Assembly: GCF_011250645.1 (NCBI RefSeq)
Contig: NZ_JAANNO010000012.1
Span: 38,560 to 102,559, forward strand
Direction: 5' to 3'
Length of the DNA stretch: 64,000 nucleotides
From: Motilibacter aurantiacus
Lineage (GTDB): Bacteria > Actinomycetota > Actinomycetes > Motilibacterales > Motilibacteraceae
The notes under the pieces were generated by a model. The model was not told where the DNA came from. It saw only the letters and a list, made by a program, of their open reading frames with translations, and did no database searches. Each line of letters opens with the position of its first letter. Positions within the stretch are counted from its first letter, which is position 1. The translations under genes and the position numbers were made by a program. Shown piece after piece: positions 18,196 to 27,601 of the stretch.

Positions 18196-18258
18196 GTGCC
18201 CGGCGACAACGCCGGGCACGCGGCTCGGGCCGCGTGCCTGCCCCTCGGGGCAGGCACG
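18196..18258. terminator. Three overlapping perfect hairpins between convergent DUF5999 and gcvP
   Basis: Hairpin A is GTGCCCGGCG-ACAA-CGCCGGGCAC (18196-18219). Hairpin B is GCACGCGGC-TCGG-GCCGCGTGC (18216-18237). Hairpin C is CGTGCCTGCCC-CTCG-GGGCAGGCACG (18233-18258 region). A and B share GCAC; B and C share CGTGC, so neighbouring stems are mutually exclusive. The position suits a bidirectional terminator. Confidence 0.65.
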
Positions 18259-18266
18259 AGAAGGGC

Positions 18267-21182
<2,916 letters not shown>

Positions 21183-21211
21183 GAGGCCTCCCGGGCATGA
21201 CGGGTCAGGGC

Positions 21212-21440
21212 CTCCCCCTCTGTCCTGGTGCCTGAGAGCTTCACCGGCCCACATCGTCGGGGCCCGGCTTTCACCGTCGGCGAGCGGTCGGCTCCCGCGC
21301 CGTACGCGATGTCCGCGTACGAGGAGCCGCCGTCTGCTTTCCAGAGGTGTCTGTCCCGAACGGTCCGTGGGCCTGAGAGGTTCGTGGGGAGAATTGCTCC
21401 TTCGGCGCGCCTCCGCCGGCTGCGGAGGCGACTCTCCCGT
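21212..21440 (-). ncRNA. Tandem glycine riboswitch upstream of gcvP
   Basis: Read on the minus strand, two aptamers are visible. The first has GGGAGAGTCGCC, CGCCGAAGGAGCAA and CCTCTCAGG-CCCACGGACCG, then CTGGAAAGCAG. After a linker the second has CGCCGACGGTGAAAGCC and GCTCTCAGGCACCAGGACAG. These are the conserved core elements of the gcvT-type glycine riboswitch, in its usual cooperative tandem form. It ends about 30 bases before the gcvP GTG, so it can act on gcvP translation or on read-through, switching expression on when glycine is abundant. Confidence 0.92.
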
Positions 21441-21514
21441 CCGGGGTCGTCGACGCACCTACCCTAGCCGAGGAAGGACGCCCCTGCCGGGCACGACCGG
21501 CGCCGGGAGGGGCC

Positions 21515-22153
21515 TCAGCCGGTACGGCGAGCGCGCCGCTTGGCCAGCTCGTCCAGGGACGCAGGCGTGCCTGACTCGTCGGCCTCGCCCTCGGCGTCGG
21601 GGCGTACGCCGGGAAGCTCGGCGAGCGAGCCCTCGACCTCACGCCAGACACGGCCGACGGCGATGCCGAACACGCCCTGGCCACCCTGGACCAGGTCGAC
21701 CACCTCGTCGGCAGAGGTGCACTCGTAGACGCTCGCCCCGTCGCTCATGAGCGTGATCTGGGCGAGGTCCTCCACCCCGCGGTCGCGCAGGTGATGGACG
21801 GCCGCCCGGATGTTCTGCAGCGAGACGCCGGTGTCCAGCAGCCGCTTGACGACCTTGAGCACGAGGATGTCGCGGAAGGAGTAGAGCCGCTGGGACCCCG
21901 AGCCCGCCGCCGAGCGCACGCTCGGCTCCACCAGGCCGGTCCGTGCCCAGTAGTCCAGCTGGCGGTAGGTGATGCCGGCCGCGGCGCACGCGGTGGGGCC
22001 GCGGTAGCCCATGTCGTCCGGCAGCGTGGTCAGCTGGCCCGGGAAGAGCATCTCCTGGGTGGCCTTGGGTAGCCGCCCCGAGGAGTCCCGTGCCGTGCTG
22101 CCGACCGCTCCGCTCGCGGAGACGCCACCGTCCGAGCCGGTACCCCGGGCCAT
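21515..22153 (-). CDS. MerR-family transcriptional regulator (Rv1830-type)
   Basis: The 212-aa protein carries a MerR-like winged helix at about residues 48-120 (GYRGPTACAAAGITYRQLDYW, RTGLVEPSV, QRLYSFRDILVLKVVKRLL). A C-terminal domain with DLVQGGQGVFGIAVGRVWRE follows, typical of the second MerR regulator of the actinobacterial garA cluster (Rv1830 in M. tuberculosis). The ATG has GGAGGA upstream. Target genes are not evident from sequence; the riboswitch and gcvP lie immediately downstream. Confidence 0.87.
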   Translation of the reverse strand: MARGTGSDGGVSASGAVGSTARDSSGRLPKATQEMLFPGQLTTLPDDMGYRGPTACAAAGITYRQLDYWARTGLVEPSVRSAAGSGSQRLYSFRDILVLKVVKRLLDTGVSLQNIRAAVHHLRDRGVEDLAQITLMSDGASVYECTSADEVVDLVQGGQGVFGIAVGRVWREVEGSLAELPGVRPDAEGEADESGTPASLDELAKRRARRTG

Positions 22154-22342
22154 GCCGTCCTCCGTCCAGCCGTCGCGGGTCTGCGTCAGGGGCCGGGGAA
22201 GGGCGTCCAGGCTGCGGCCTGATCTGCTCCCACCGGTGGAACTACAGCGACGGCGTTTCCCTCCGAACGGTACGGGGGTGGCGAGTGCGGGGTCAACGAG
22301 CCGCCTGGGCGTGTCGCGGCCGGGTCTGCGGTTGGCGGACGG

Positions 22343-22831
22343 TCAGCCCGAGCTGCCCGGAGCCCCGCCGGCCTCGAAGTCCTCCGGTGAGATCGAGTCG
22401 AGGAACTCGCGGAACTTCTCCACCTCGTCCTCCTGCTCGTCCGGGATCGCGATGGCTGCCTCGTCGAGGACCGCGTCCGCGCAGAAGATCGGGCTCGACG
22501 TGCGCAGGGCCAGCGCGATCGCGTCCGACGGCCGGCTGCTGACCTCCACCCCGCCGGAGAGCCGGAGCTCGGCGTAGAAGACGCCGTCACGCAGGCCGGT
22601 GATGCGGACCTGCTCGAGCTCGCGGCCGACCGCGCCGAGCACGTCGCGCAACAGGTCGTGGGTCAGCGGCCGCGCGGGCACGACACCCTGCTGGGCGAAG
22701 GCGATGGCCGTGGCCTCGACCGCTCCGATCCAGATGGGCAGGTAGCGCTCACCGTCCGCTTCCTTCAACAGGACGATGGGCTGGTTCGAGGGCATCTCTA
22801 CCCGGACGCCGACGACGTCGAGCTGGCGCAC
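22343..22831 (-). CDS. DUF151 bifunctional nuclease family protein
   Basis: The 162-aa protein has the BFN/DUF151 pattern: PIVLLKEADGERYLPIWIGAVEATAIA, RPLTHDLLRDVL, and SRPSDAIALALRTSSPIF. Homologues (Rv1829 type) have this position between the two MerR genes. Biochemistry is only known for distant relatives with DNase/RNase activity, so substrate specificity here is uncertain. It starts with GTG; the C-terminus ends in an acidic and then Gly-rich tail. Confidence 0.9.
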   Translation of the reverse strand: MRQLDVVGVRVEMPSNQPIVLLKEADGERYLPIWIGAVEATAIAFAQQGVVPARPLTHDLLRDVLGAVGRELEQVRITGLRDGVFYAELRLSGGVEVSSRPSDAIALALRTSSPIFCADAVLDEAAIAIPDEQEDEVEKFREFLDSISPEDFEAGGAPGSSG

Positions 22832-22916
22832 TCGGCAACCCTACCTCTCACGGACGGGCTCTGCGGCCCCTCGAAACGGTCCTTGTGCGGCACTGCCTGC
22901 CCACCGCGGTCCCGGC

Positions 22917-23666
22917 CTATCCGCGGTGGAGCGCGGCCTTCACCAACAACGCGTGCAGCCGGACCGAGAGCGCGCCCAGCTCGCGGGTGGCCTCCTCGGC
23001 CCTGGCCTGAGCCTCCGGGCTGCGCTGGCGCAGCAGCGGCCGGGTGACCTGCTCGACCAGGCCGGCCTCCCGGTCGGCTGCGGTCTTGAAGGGGCGCAGG
23101 TGGCGCGGCTCGACGCCGAACCGGGCCAGCTCGCCCACCGTCCGCGCGATGAGCAACGCGTCGCCGTCGAAGAAGCCGTCGGCCGTCGCCGGGGCGACCA
23201 GCCCGTAGCCCTCGATCTCGCGCAGCGCCGACTCCTCGATACCGGCCGCCTCGCACAGCTCGCTGCGCGCGAGCCGCAGCCCTGCCCCGTCGCGCCGGAA
23301 CGTCTCCGGCCCGGGGAACCCGCCCGCGTCGGGCGCCGGCCGCGGCGCGCGTGGCGCCCCGGACTGGTCCTCCGGCGGCTCGAGCCCCCGGTCGATGGCG
23401 TCCAGGTGCTCCTTGATCACCCGCAGCGGGAGGTACCGGTCACGCTGCGCGCGCAGCACATAACGCAGCCGCTCCACGTCCTCGGCGGCGAACTTGCGGT
23501 AGCCCGACGCCGTCCGCTGCGGCTCGACCAGGCCCTCGGCCTCGAGAAACCTGATCTTGGAGATCGTGACGTCCGCGAACTCCTGGCGCAGGGCGGCCAG
23601 GACCTCGCCGATGCTCATCGTCGCCATGCCCCGCGCGGGACCGACGCCGGCGGGCAGCGGCCTCAC
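22917..23666 (-). CDS. ftsR: MerR-family transcriptional regulator FtsR
   Basis: The 249-aa protein has the winged helix near the N-terminus (SIGEVLAALRQEFADVTISKIRFLE, then GLVEPQRTASGYRKFAAEDVERLRYVL). A linker and a C-terminal domain containing VGELARFGVEPRHLRPFKTAADRE follow. It matches the Rv1828 / C. glutamicum FtsR lineage, described as a regulator of ftsZ expression. The GTG overlaps the garA stop by 4 bases, so the two are translationally coupled. The start could be the internal ATG in ARGMATMSIGE, which aligns better with short family members. Confidence 0.88.
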   Translation of the reverse strand: MRPLPAGVGPARGMATMSIGEVLAALRQEFADVTISKIRFLEAEGLVEPQRTASGYRKFAAEDVERLRYVLRAQRDRYLPLRVIKEHLDAIDRGLEPPEDQSGAPRAPRPAPDAGGFPGPETFRRDGAGLRLARSELCEAAGIEESALREIEGYGLVAPATADGFFDGDALLIARTVGELARFGVEPRHLRPFKTAADREAGLVEQVTRPLLRQRSPEAQARAEEATRELGALSVRLHALLVKAALHRG

Positions 23667-24211
23667 GCCACGGCTCCTCCACCGCTCGGCAGGAACACCA
23701 TGCGGTACTTGCCGACCTGGACCTCGTCGCCGTCGACGAGCACGACCTCGTCGATGCGCTCGCGGTTGACGTAGGTGCCGTTCAGGCTGCCCACGTCGCG
23801 GACGGTGAAGCCGGCACCCACGCGGACGAACTCCGCGTGCCGCCGGGACACCGTCACGTCGTCGAGGAAGATGTCGCTCTCCGGGTGGCGCCCCGCCGTC
23901 GTGACGTCCTCGTCGAGGAGGAAGCGGCTGCCGGCGTTGGGGCCACGGCGCACCACCAGCAGCGCCGAGCCCGGCGGCAGCGCCTCGACCGCTGCGAGGT
24001 CGGCCGCGGAGACCGCGGGAAGGTCACCGCTCGCGTCGGCGTCGGTCTCCGCGGAGGTGCCCGGGCCGACCGGGGCCAGCCCGGAGATGGACTGCGTCGA
24101 CGTGATGTCCGCCCCACCGGGGCCGCCGGCGGCGCGCAGCGAGCTTCCGCAGTTGCTGCAGAAGCGGGCGTCGTCGGGGTTCGCGTGTCCGCAGTTCGTG
24201 CAGACCGGCAT
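23663..24211 (-). CDS. garA: FHA-domain regulator GarA/OdhI with N-terminal zinc ribbon
   Basis: The 182-aa protein has a zinc ribbon (Cys4, Cys7, Cys18, Cys21), a flexible segment, and a complete FHA domain at about 85-175 (AGRHPESDIFLDDVTVSRRHAEF, DVGSLNGTYVNRERI). Unphosphorylated GarA/OdhI inhibits 2-oxoglutarate dehydrogenase and controls glutamate metabolism; Ser/Thr kinases switch it off via an N-terminal ETTS motif. Here the equivalent region reads ADITSTQSISGL, so the first Thr of the pair is Ile36 while Thr37 remains. GAGGAGG precedes the ATG. It is coupled to ftsR downstream. Confidence 0.9.
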   Translation of the reverse strand: MPVCTNCGHANPDDARFCSNCGSSLRAAGGPGGADITSTQSISGLAPVGPGTSAETDADASGDLPAVSAADLAAVEALPPGSALLVVRRGPNAGSRFLLDEDVTTAGRHPESDIFLDDVTVSRRHAEFVRVGAGFTVRDVGSLNGTYVNRERIDEVVLVDGDEVQVGKYRMVFLPSGGGAVA

Positions 24212-24392
24212 GCGTGGGGCCTCCTCGATGTGGGCCTCGTCGGAACAGCAGGTCTCCACCGTAGTGCCGCAACCTAAGGCTGTCGGCACCGACCGTCAAC
24301 CGAAGGTCGAGGGTGAGACTGTGCCCCGGCTGCGATGCGCAACCGGCGGGCCGGGACGTACCCACCTTCCCGGCCGCCCCACCGCGCAGCCG

Positions 24393-24770
24393 TCAGGAGG
24401 CGCCGGTCTGGGCCGCGTACGCGTCGGCGTCGAGCAGCCCGGCCACCTGGGCGGCGTCGGCCGGCTCCACCTCGAACATCCACCCCTCGCCGTACGGGTC
24501 GGAGTTGATCAGCTCGGGCGTCGCCTCGAGCGCCTCGTTGCAGGCCGTGACCGTGCCGGTCACCGGGGAGTAGACGTCGCTGACGCTCTTGGTCGACTCG
24601 ACCTCGCCGCAGGGCTCGCCGGCCCGCACCGAGGCGCCGACCTCGGGGAGCGTGACGAAGACGACGTCACCGAGGGCGTCCTGGGCGAAGTCGGTGATGC
24701 CCACCCGTACGGTCGCGCCGTCGCGGACCCACTCGTGCTGGGGGGTGTAGCGGAGCTCCTGGGGCAGCAC
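24393..24770 (-). CDS. gcvH: Glycine cleavage system H protein
   Basis: The 125-aa lipoyl-carrier protein has the full family length. It contains LRYTPQHEWVR at the start, the lipoylation motif GEVESTKSVSDVYSP with the acceptor lysine, and INSDPYGEGWMFEVEP near the end. It shuttles the aminomethyl group between GcvP and GcvT. The GTG start is preceded by GAGAGG. Its location upstream of garA matches the conserved actinobacterial order. Confidence 0.96.
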   Translation of the reverse strand: MLPQELRYTPQHEWVRDGATVRVGITDFAQDALGDVVFVTLPEVGASVRAGEPCGEVESTKSVSDVYSPVTGTVTACNEALEATPELINSDPYGEGWMFEVEPADAAQVAGLLDADAYAAQTGAS

Positions 24771-24854
24771 GTCACGCCTCTCGTCATGGGCGGGCGGCCC
24801 GGCCGCCGCCCTGCCAGTGCGCTCGCATTGTGGCGGGTGAGGGTCGTGGCGGCA

Positions 24855-26279
24855 TCACCCGCCCGCGCCTCCGGCCCCGGGGCGAGCGTAGTCGGGGCTC
24901 CTCGCCTCGTGCAGCGCGTCGACCTCCAGGCTGGTCCGCCGGGCGAGGTCGGGCGTCAGCCCCGCCGTCTGCAGCGACTCCAGCACCCCTCCCGGGATCC
25001 CGAGGGCCGACTCGAGGGCGTCCGGGTCGCCGATCGCCCGCAGGACGTACGGAGGCCGGACCAGGACGCCGTCGGCCAGCACGCCCGGCGCGTCCGCCGC
25101 CGGCGCGTCCGCCGCCGGCGCGTCCAGGAACGCGGTGCTGGCCACGATCCGGACGTTCCCCAGCTGCAGCGCCTCGGCCCCCGCGTCGCGCAGCTCCTGC
25201 ACGGCGTCGAGCAGCTGGCTCGCCGCCAGCACCCCCTGCGGGTCCGCGATCCGCAGCTCGATCCCCGGCCCCTCGGCCGGCAGCGTCCCGGCCAGGATCC
25301 CGAGCACGTCCGCACGGCGCTGCGCGTCCTCGACGGCGGCCAGCGAGCCTCCCGCGCCCGACGCCAGCTTCTCGTAGGACTCCTCGAGCTCGCGCTCCTC
25401 GGCCCGCAGCCGGGCCGCCCGCTCGTCGACGTCGTCCAGGATTCGCACCAGGTCGGCCTGGCGCAGCCCTGACAGGTCCTCGTCGTGGGTCGTCCGCGCC
25501 TGCACCACCCCCGCGAACCCGACCAGGGCGAGCAGGGCCGCGATGGCCAGCTGGCTGCGGGTGGCACCGAGCAGCGGGCGCCAGGCCGGGCTCCCTTGGG
25601 CGACCGGCTCGCCGGGCTCCGGCTCGGGGAGGGCGGCCTCGGCGGGCACGTCCTTCGAGTGGCCCGCCGGCTCCGGCTGGTGCGCTGGGACGGGCTTCTC
25701 GGCCGGTAACGGCTTCTGCGCGGGCTCAGGCTTCTGCGCCGTCGCGGGCCTCTCGGCCGCCACCTGCTTCTCCGCGGGCGCAGGCTCCGCCGCCGGGACG
25801 GGCTTCGTCGCAGCCGGCCCGCTCGCAGGCGGGGGCTTCTGCGCGGTGGCGGTCCTCCCCTCCCCTGCCTTCTCGGTCGCCGCGGGCTTGACCTGCACCG
25901 CCTTCTCCGGCTGCACCGCCTTCTCCGGCTGCACCGCCTTCTCCAGCTGCACCGCCTTCTCCAGCTGCACCGCCTTCTCCAGCTGCACCGCCTTCTCCAG
26001 CTGCACCGCCTTCTCCGGCTGCACCGGCCGGGCAGCGGGCGAGCCCGTCGACCCTCCCGCGGAGCCGCCCGGGCGAGCGGGCCGGTTCGGCCGCGTACGG
26101 GGTCGCCCCTTCTTCGCCCGGCCGTTGCCGCTGCCGTTGCCGGTGCCGGTGCCCCCGGTGCCCGTGCCGCCGGTGCCGCCGTTGCCCGTGCCGCCGGTGC
26201 CCTTGCCGCCGGTGCCCTTGCCGCCGTTGCCCTTGCCCGGGGGGCGGCCGTTGCCGGACGGAGGAGTGCTCGCGCTCAC
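24855..26279 (-). CDS. DUF881 family membrane protein with long low-complexity N-terminal tail
   Basis: The 474-aa protein carries an unusual cytoplasmic N-terminus: Gly/Asn/Thr-rich repeats (residues 10-55), a basic stretch KKGRPRTRPNR, seven tandem hexapeptides KAVQLE/KAVQPE/KAVQVK, and further (A/Q)EKP/QKP-type repeats up to about 210. A single transmembrane helix follows (LAIAALLALVGFAGVV), then a coiled-coil-prone segment (RILDDVDERAARLRAEERELEESYEKL) and the DUF881 domain (GPGIELRIADPQGVLAASQLLDAVQELRDAGAEA). Family members sit beside DUF1290 and are linked to the division/envelope cluster, with no proven function. The GTG start lies 8 bases after the DUF1290 stop. Confidence 0.82.
   Translation of the reverse strand: MSASTPPSGNGRPPGKGNGGKGTGGKGTGGTGNGGTGGTGTGGTGTGNGSGNGRAKKGRPRTRPNRPARPGGSAGGSTGSPAARPVQPEKAVQLEKAVQLEKAVQLEKAVQLEKAVQPEKAVQPEKAVQVKPAATEKAGEGRTATAQKPPPASGPAATKPVPAAEPAPAEKQVAAERPATAQKPEPAQKPLPAEKPVPAHQPEPAGHSKDVPAEAALPEPEPGEPVAQGSPAWRPLLGATRSQLAIAALLALVGFAGVVQARTTHDEDLSGLRQADLVRILDDVDERAARLRAEERELEESYEKLASGAGGSLAAVEDAQRRADVLGILAGTLPAEGPGIELRIADPQGVLAASQLLDAVQELRDAGAEALQLGNVRIVASTAFLDAPAADAPAADAPGVLADGVLVRPPYVLRAIGDPDALESALGIPGGVLESLQTAGLTPDLARRTSLEVDALHEARSPDYARPGAGGAGG
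25893..26018. repeat. Seven perfect-length 18-bp tandem repeats inside the DUF881 gene
   Basis: The plus-strand unit is CTGCACCGCCTTCTCC followed by AG or GG, repeated seven times without gaps and encoding the KAVQ(L/P)E hexapeptides on the minus strand. Units differ only at the Leu/Pro codon. Length change by 18 bp would keep the frame. Confidence 0.9.
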
Positions 26280-26287
26280 GCCGTGCC

Positions 26288-26620
26288 TCAGGCCCCGAAG
26301 ACCCGGCGTCGGATGGCCGCGACGTTCGCGAAGATACGGACGCCCAGCACGATCACGACCCCGGTCGACAGCTGGGAGCCGACGCCGAGCTGGTCGCCGA
26401 GGAACACGATCAGCGCGGCGACGACGGCGTTCGAGAGGAAGGAGACCACGAAGACCCGCTCGTCGAAGATCTTCTCCAGCGCGGCCCGGAGCCCGCCGAA
26501 GACCGCGTCGAGGGCGGCGACGACGGCGATGGGCAGGTAGGGCTGCAGCCAGAGCGGCACCGTCGGCTCCAGCACGAGACCGAGGACGACGCCGACGACG
26601 AGGCCGATCAGGGGGATCAC
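26288..26620 (-). CDS. Small basic protein, DUF1290 (Sbp) family
   Basis: The 110-aa membrane protein has three hydrophobic helices: IPLIGLVVGVVLGLVL, YLPIAVVAALDAVFGGLRA and VVSFLSNAVVAALIVFLGDQLG, followed by FANVAAIRRRVFGA. This is the standard DUF1290/Sbp pattern. The GTG overlaps the preceding DUF881 stop by 4 bases. It always pairs with DUF881 proteins in actinobacteria (Rv1824 position), suggesting a membrane complex of unknown role. Confidence 0.9.
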   Translation of the reverse strand: MIPLIGLVVGVVLGLVLEPTVPLWLQPYLPIAVVAALDAVFGGLRAALEKIFDERVFVVSFLSNAVVAALIVFLGDQLGVGSQLSTGVVIVLGVRIFANVAAIRRRVFGA

Positions 26621-27534
26621 CCGGAGGCTCCTGACGAAGCGGCGGACAACGGGCCGTCCGCGACCGACGCGTACCGCAGCGACAGGGACGACGCCGCGGG
26701 GTGCTCGAGCTCGGGCTCGCGCTCCAGGCCCCAGCGAATACGGAACGCCTCCGCGAGGTCGCGCAGCAGCGCGCCGCCGTCCCCCGCGTCGAAGCGGTCG
26801 GCGAGCCGGCCCGGGTCGCCGATGGCGGAGATGGCGTACGGCGGGGTGAGCGCGACGTAGTCGACGAGGATCGCCGCGCCGGCCGACCGGATGGCGCTCA
26901 GCGACGTGAGCCGGTGCCCGTTGACCGTCACCGACTCGGCTCCCGCGGCCCACAGCGCGTTGACGACCAACTGCAGGTCGCTGTCCTGCACCCGCTCGCT
27001 GCCGTCGACGGCCGCCTCGCCCGACGGGCGCTCCGGGTCGTCGACGGTCACGAGCACGCCCGGCCCGCTGACCGGCGCGGCGCCGGCTCGCTGCTCGAGC
27101 TCCTCGACCCGGCGAGCGAGCTGCGCCCCACCTGCGGCGCTCAGCGCTCCCCTGCGCGCGGCCTCGACCCTGGTGCGCAGGACGCGGACGTCGGACTGCA
27201 GCCGGTCGACCGCGGCCAGCCGCTCGTCGGTCTCGGCGACCAGAGCGGCGCGGCCGGCCGAGTCGACGGGCGCGCGCTCGCGCTCCTGAGCCGCTGCCAC
27301 GCCCAGCACAGCCCCGGTGAGGGCCAGCCCGACGACCAGGAGCAGCGCGGTGCGGCCGCCACCCGTGCCTGTCGCCCCGGCGGCGCCCGCGGCTTCGCGC
27401 CGCCGCGCGGCCGCGGCGTACGCGGTCTCGCTGCCCTCGAGCAGCAGGCCGCTCAGCAGCTCGGTGGTGGGGCTGGCCGGCAGGACGGAACGCAGCGGCC
27501 GGGCCGCCGCCTCGCGTTCCTCGGCCAGCACCAT
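26617..27534 (-). CDS. DUF881 family membrane protein
   Basis: The 305-aa protein has a short cytoplasmic N-terminus, one transmembrane segment (ALLLVVGLALTGAVLGVA), a coiled-coil-prone region (AALVAETDERLAAVDRLQSDVRVLRTRVEAAR) and a DUF881 domain (GPGVLVTVDDP, DSDLQLVVNALWAAGAESVTVNGHRLT). It is the compact version of the paralogue at 24855-26279 and lacks the repetitive tail. The ATG at 27534 is a reasonable start; no strong ribosome site is seen. Confidence 0.87.
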   Translation of the reverse strand: MVLAEEREAAARPLRSVLPASPTTELLSGLLLEGSETAYAAAARRREAAGAAGATGTGGGRTALLLVVGLALTGAVLGVAAAQERERAPVDSAGRAALVAETDERLAAVDRLQSDVRVLRTRVEAARRGALSAAGGAQLARRVEELEQRAGAAPVSGPGVLVTVDDPERPSGEAAVDGSERVQDSDLQLVVNALWAAGAESVTVNGHRLTSLSAIRSAGAAILVDYVALTPPYAISAIGDPGRLADRFDAGDGGALLRDLAEAFRIRWGLEREPELEHPAASSLSLRYASVADGPLSAASSGASG

Positions 27535-27601
27535 GGCGTCATCGTCGCACGTGGCACCGCCGACTCGGGCGAGGCCGGAAGGCGTTCCGGGCGTGCCCGG
27601 C

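Noticed and set aside
25893..26018. Possible CRISPR-like array from regularly spaced repeats
   Set aside because: Units are contiguous 18-mers without spacers and lie in frame within a gene, encoding a hexapeptide repeat.
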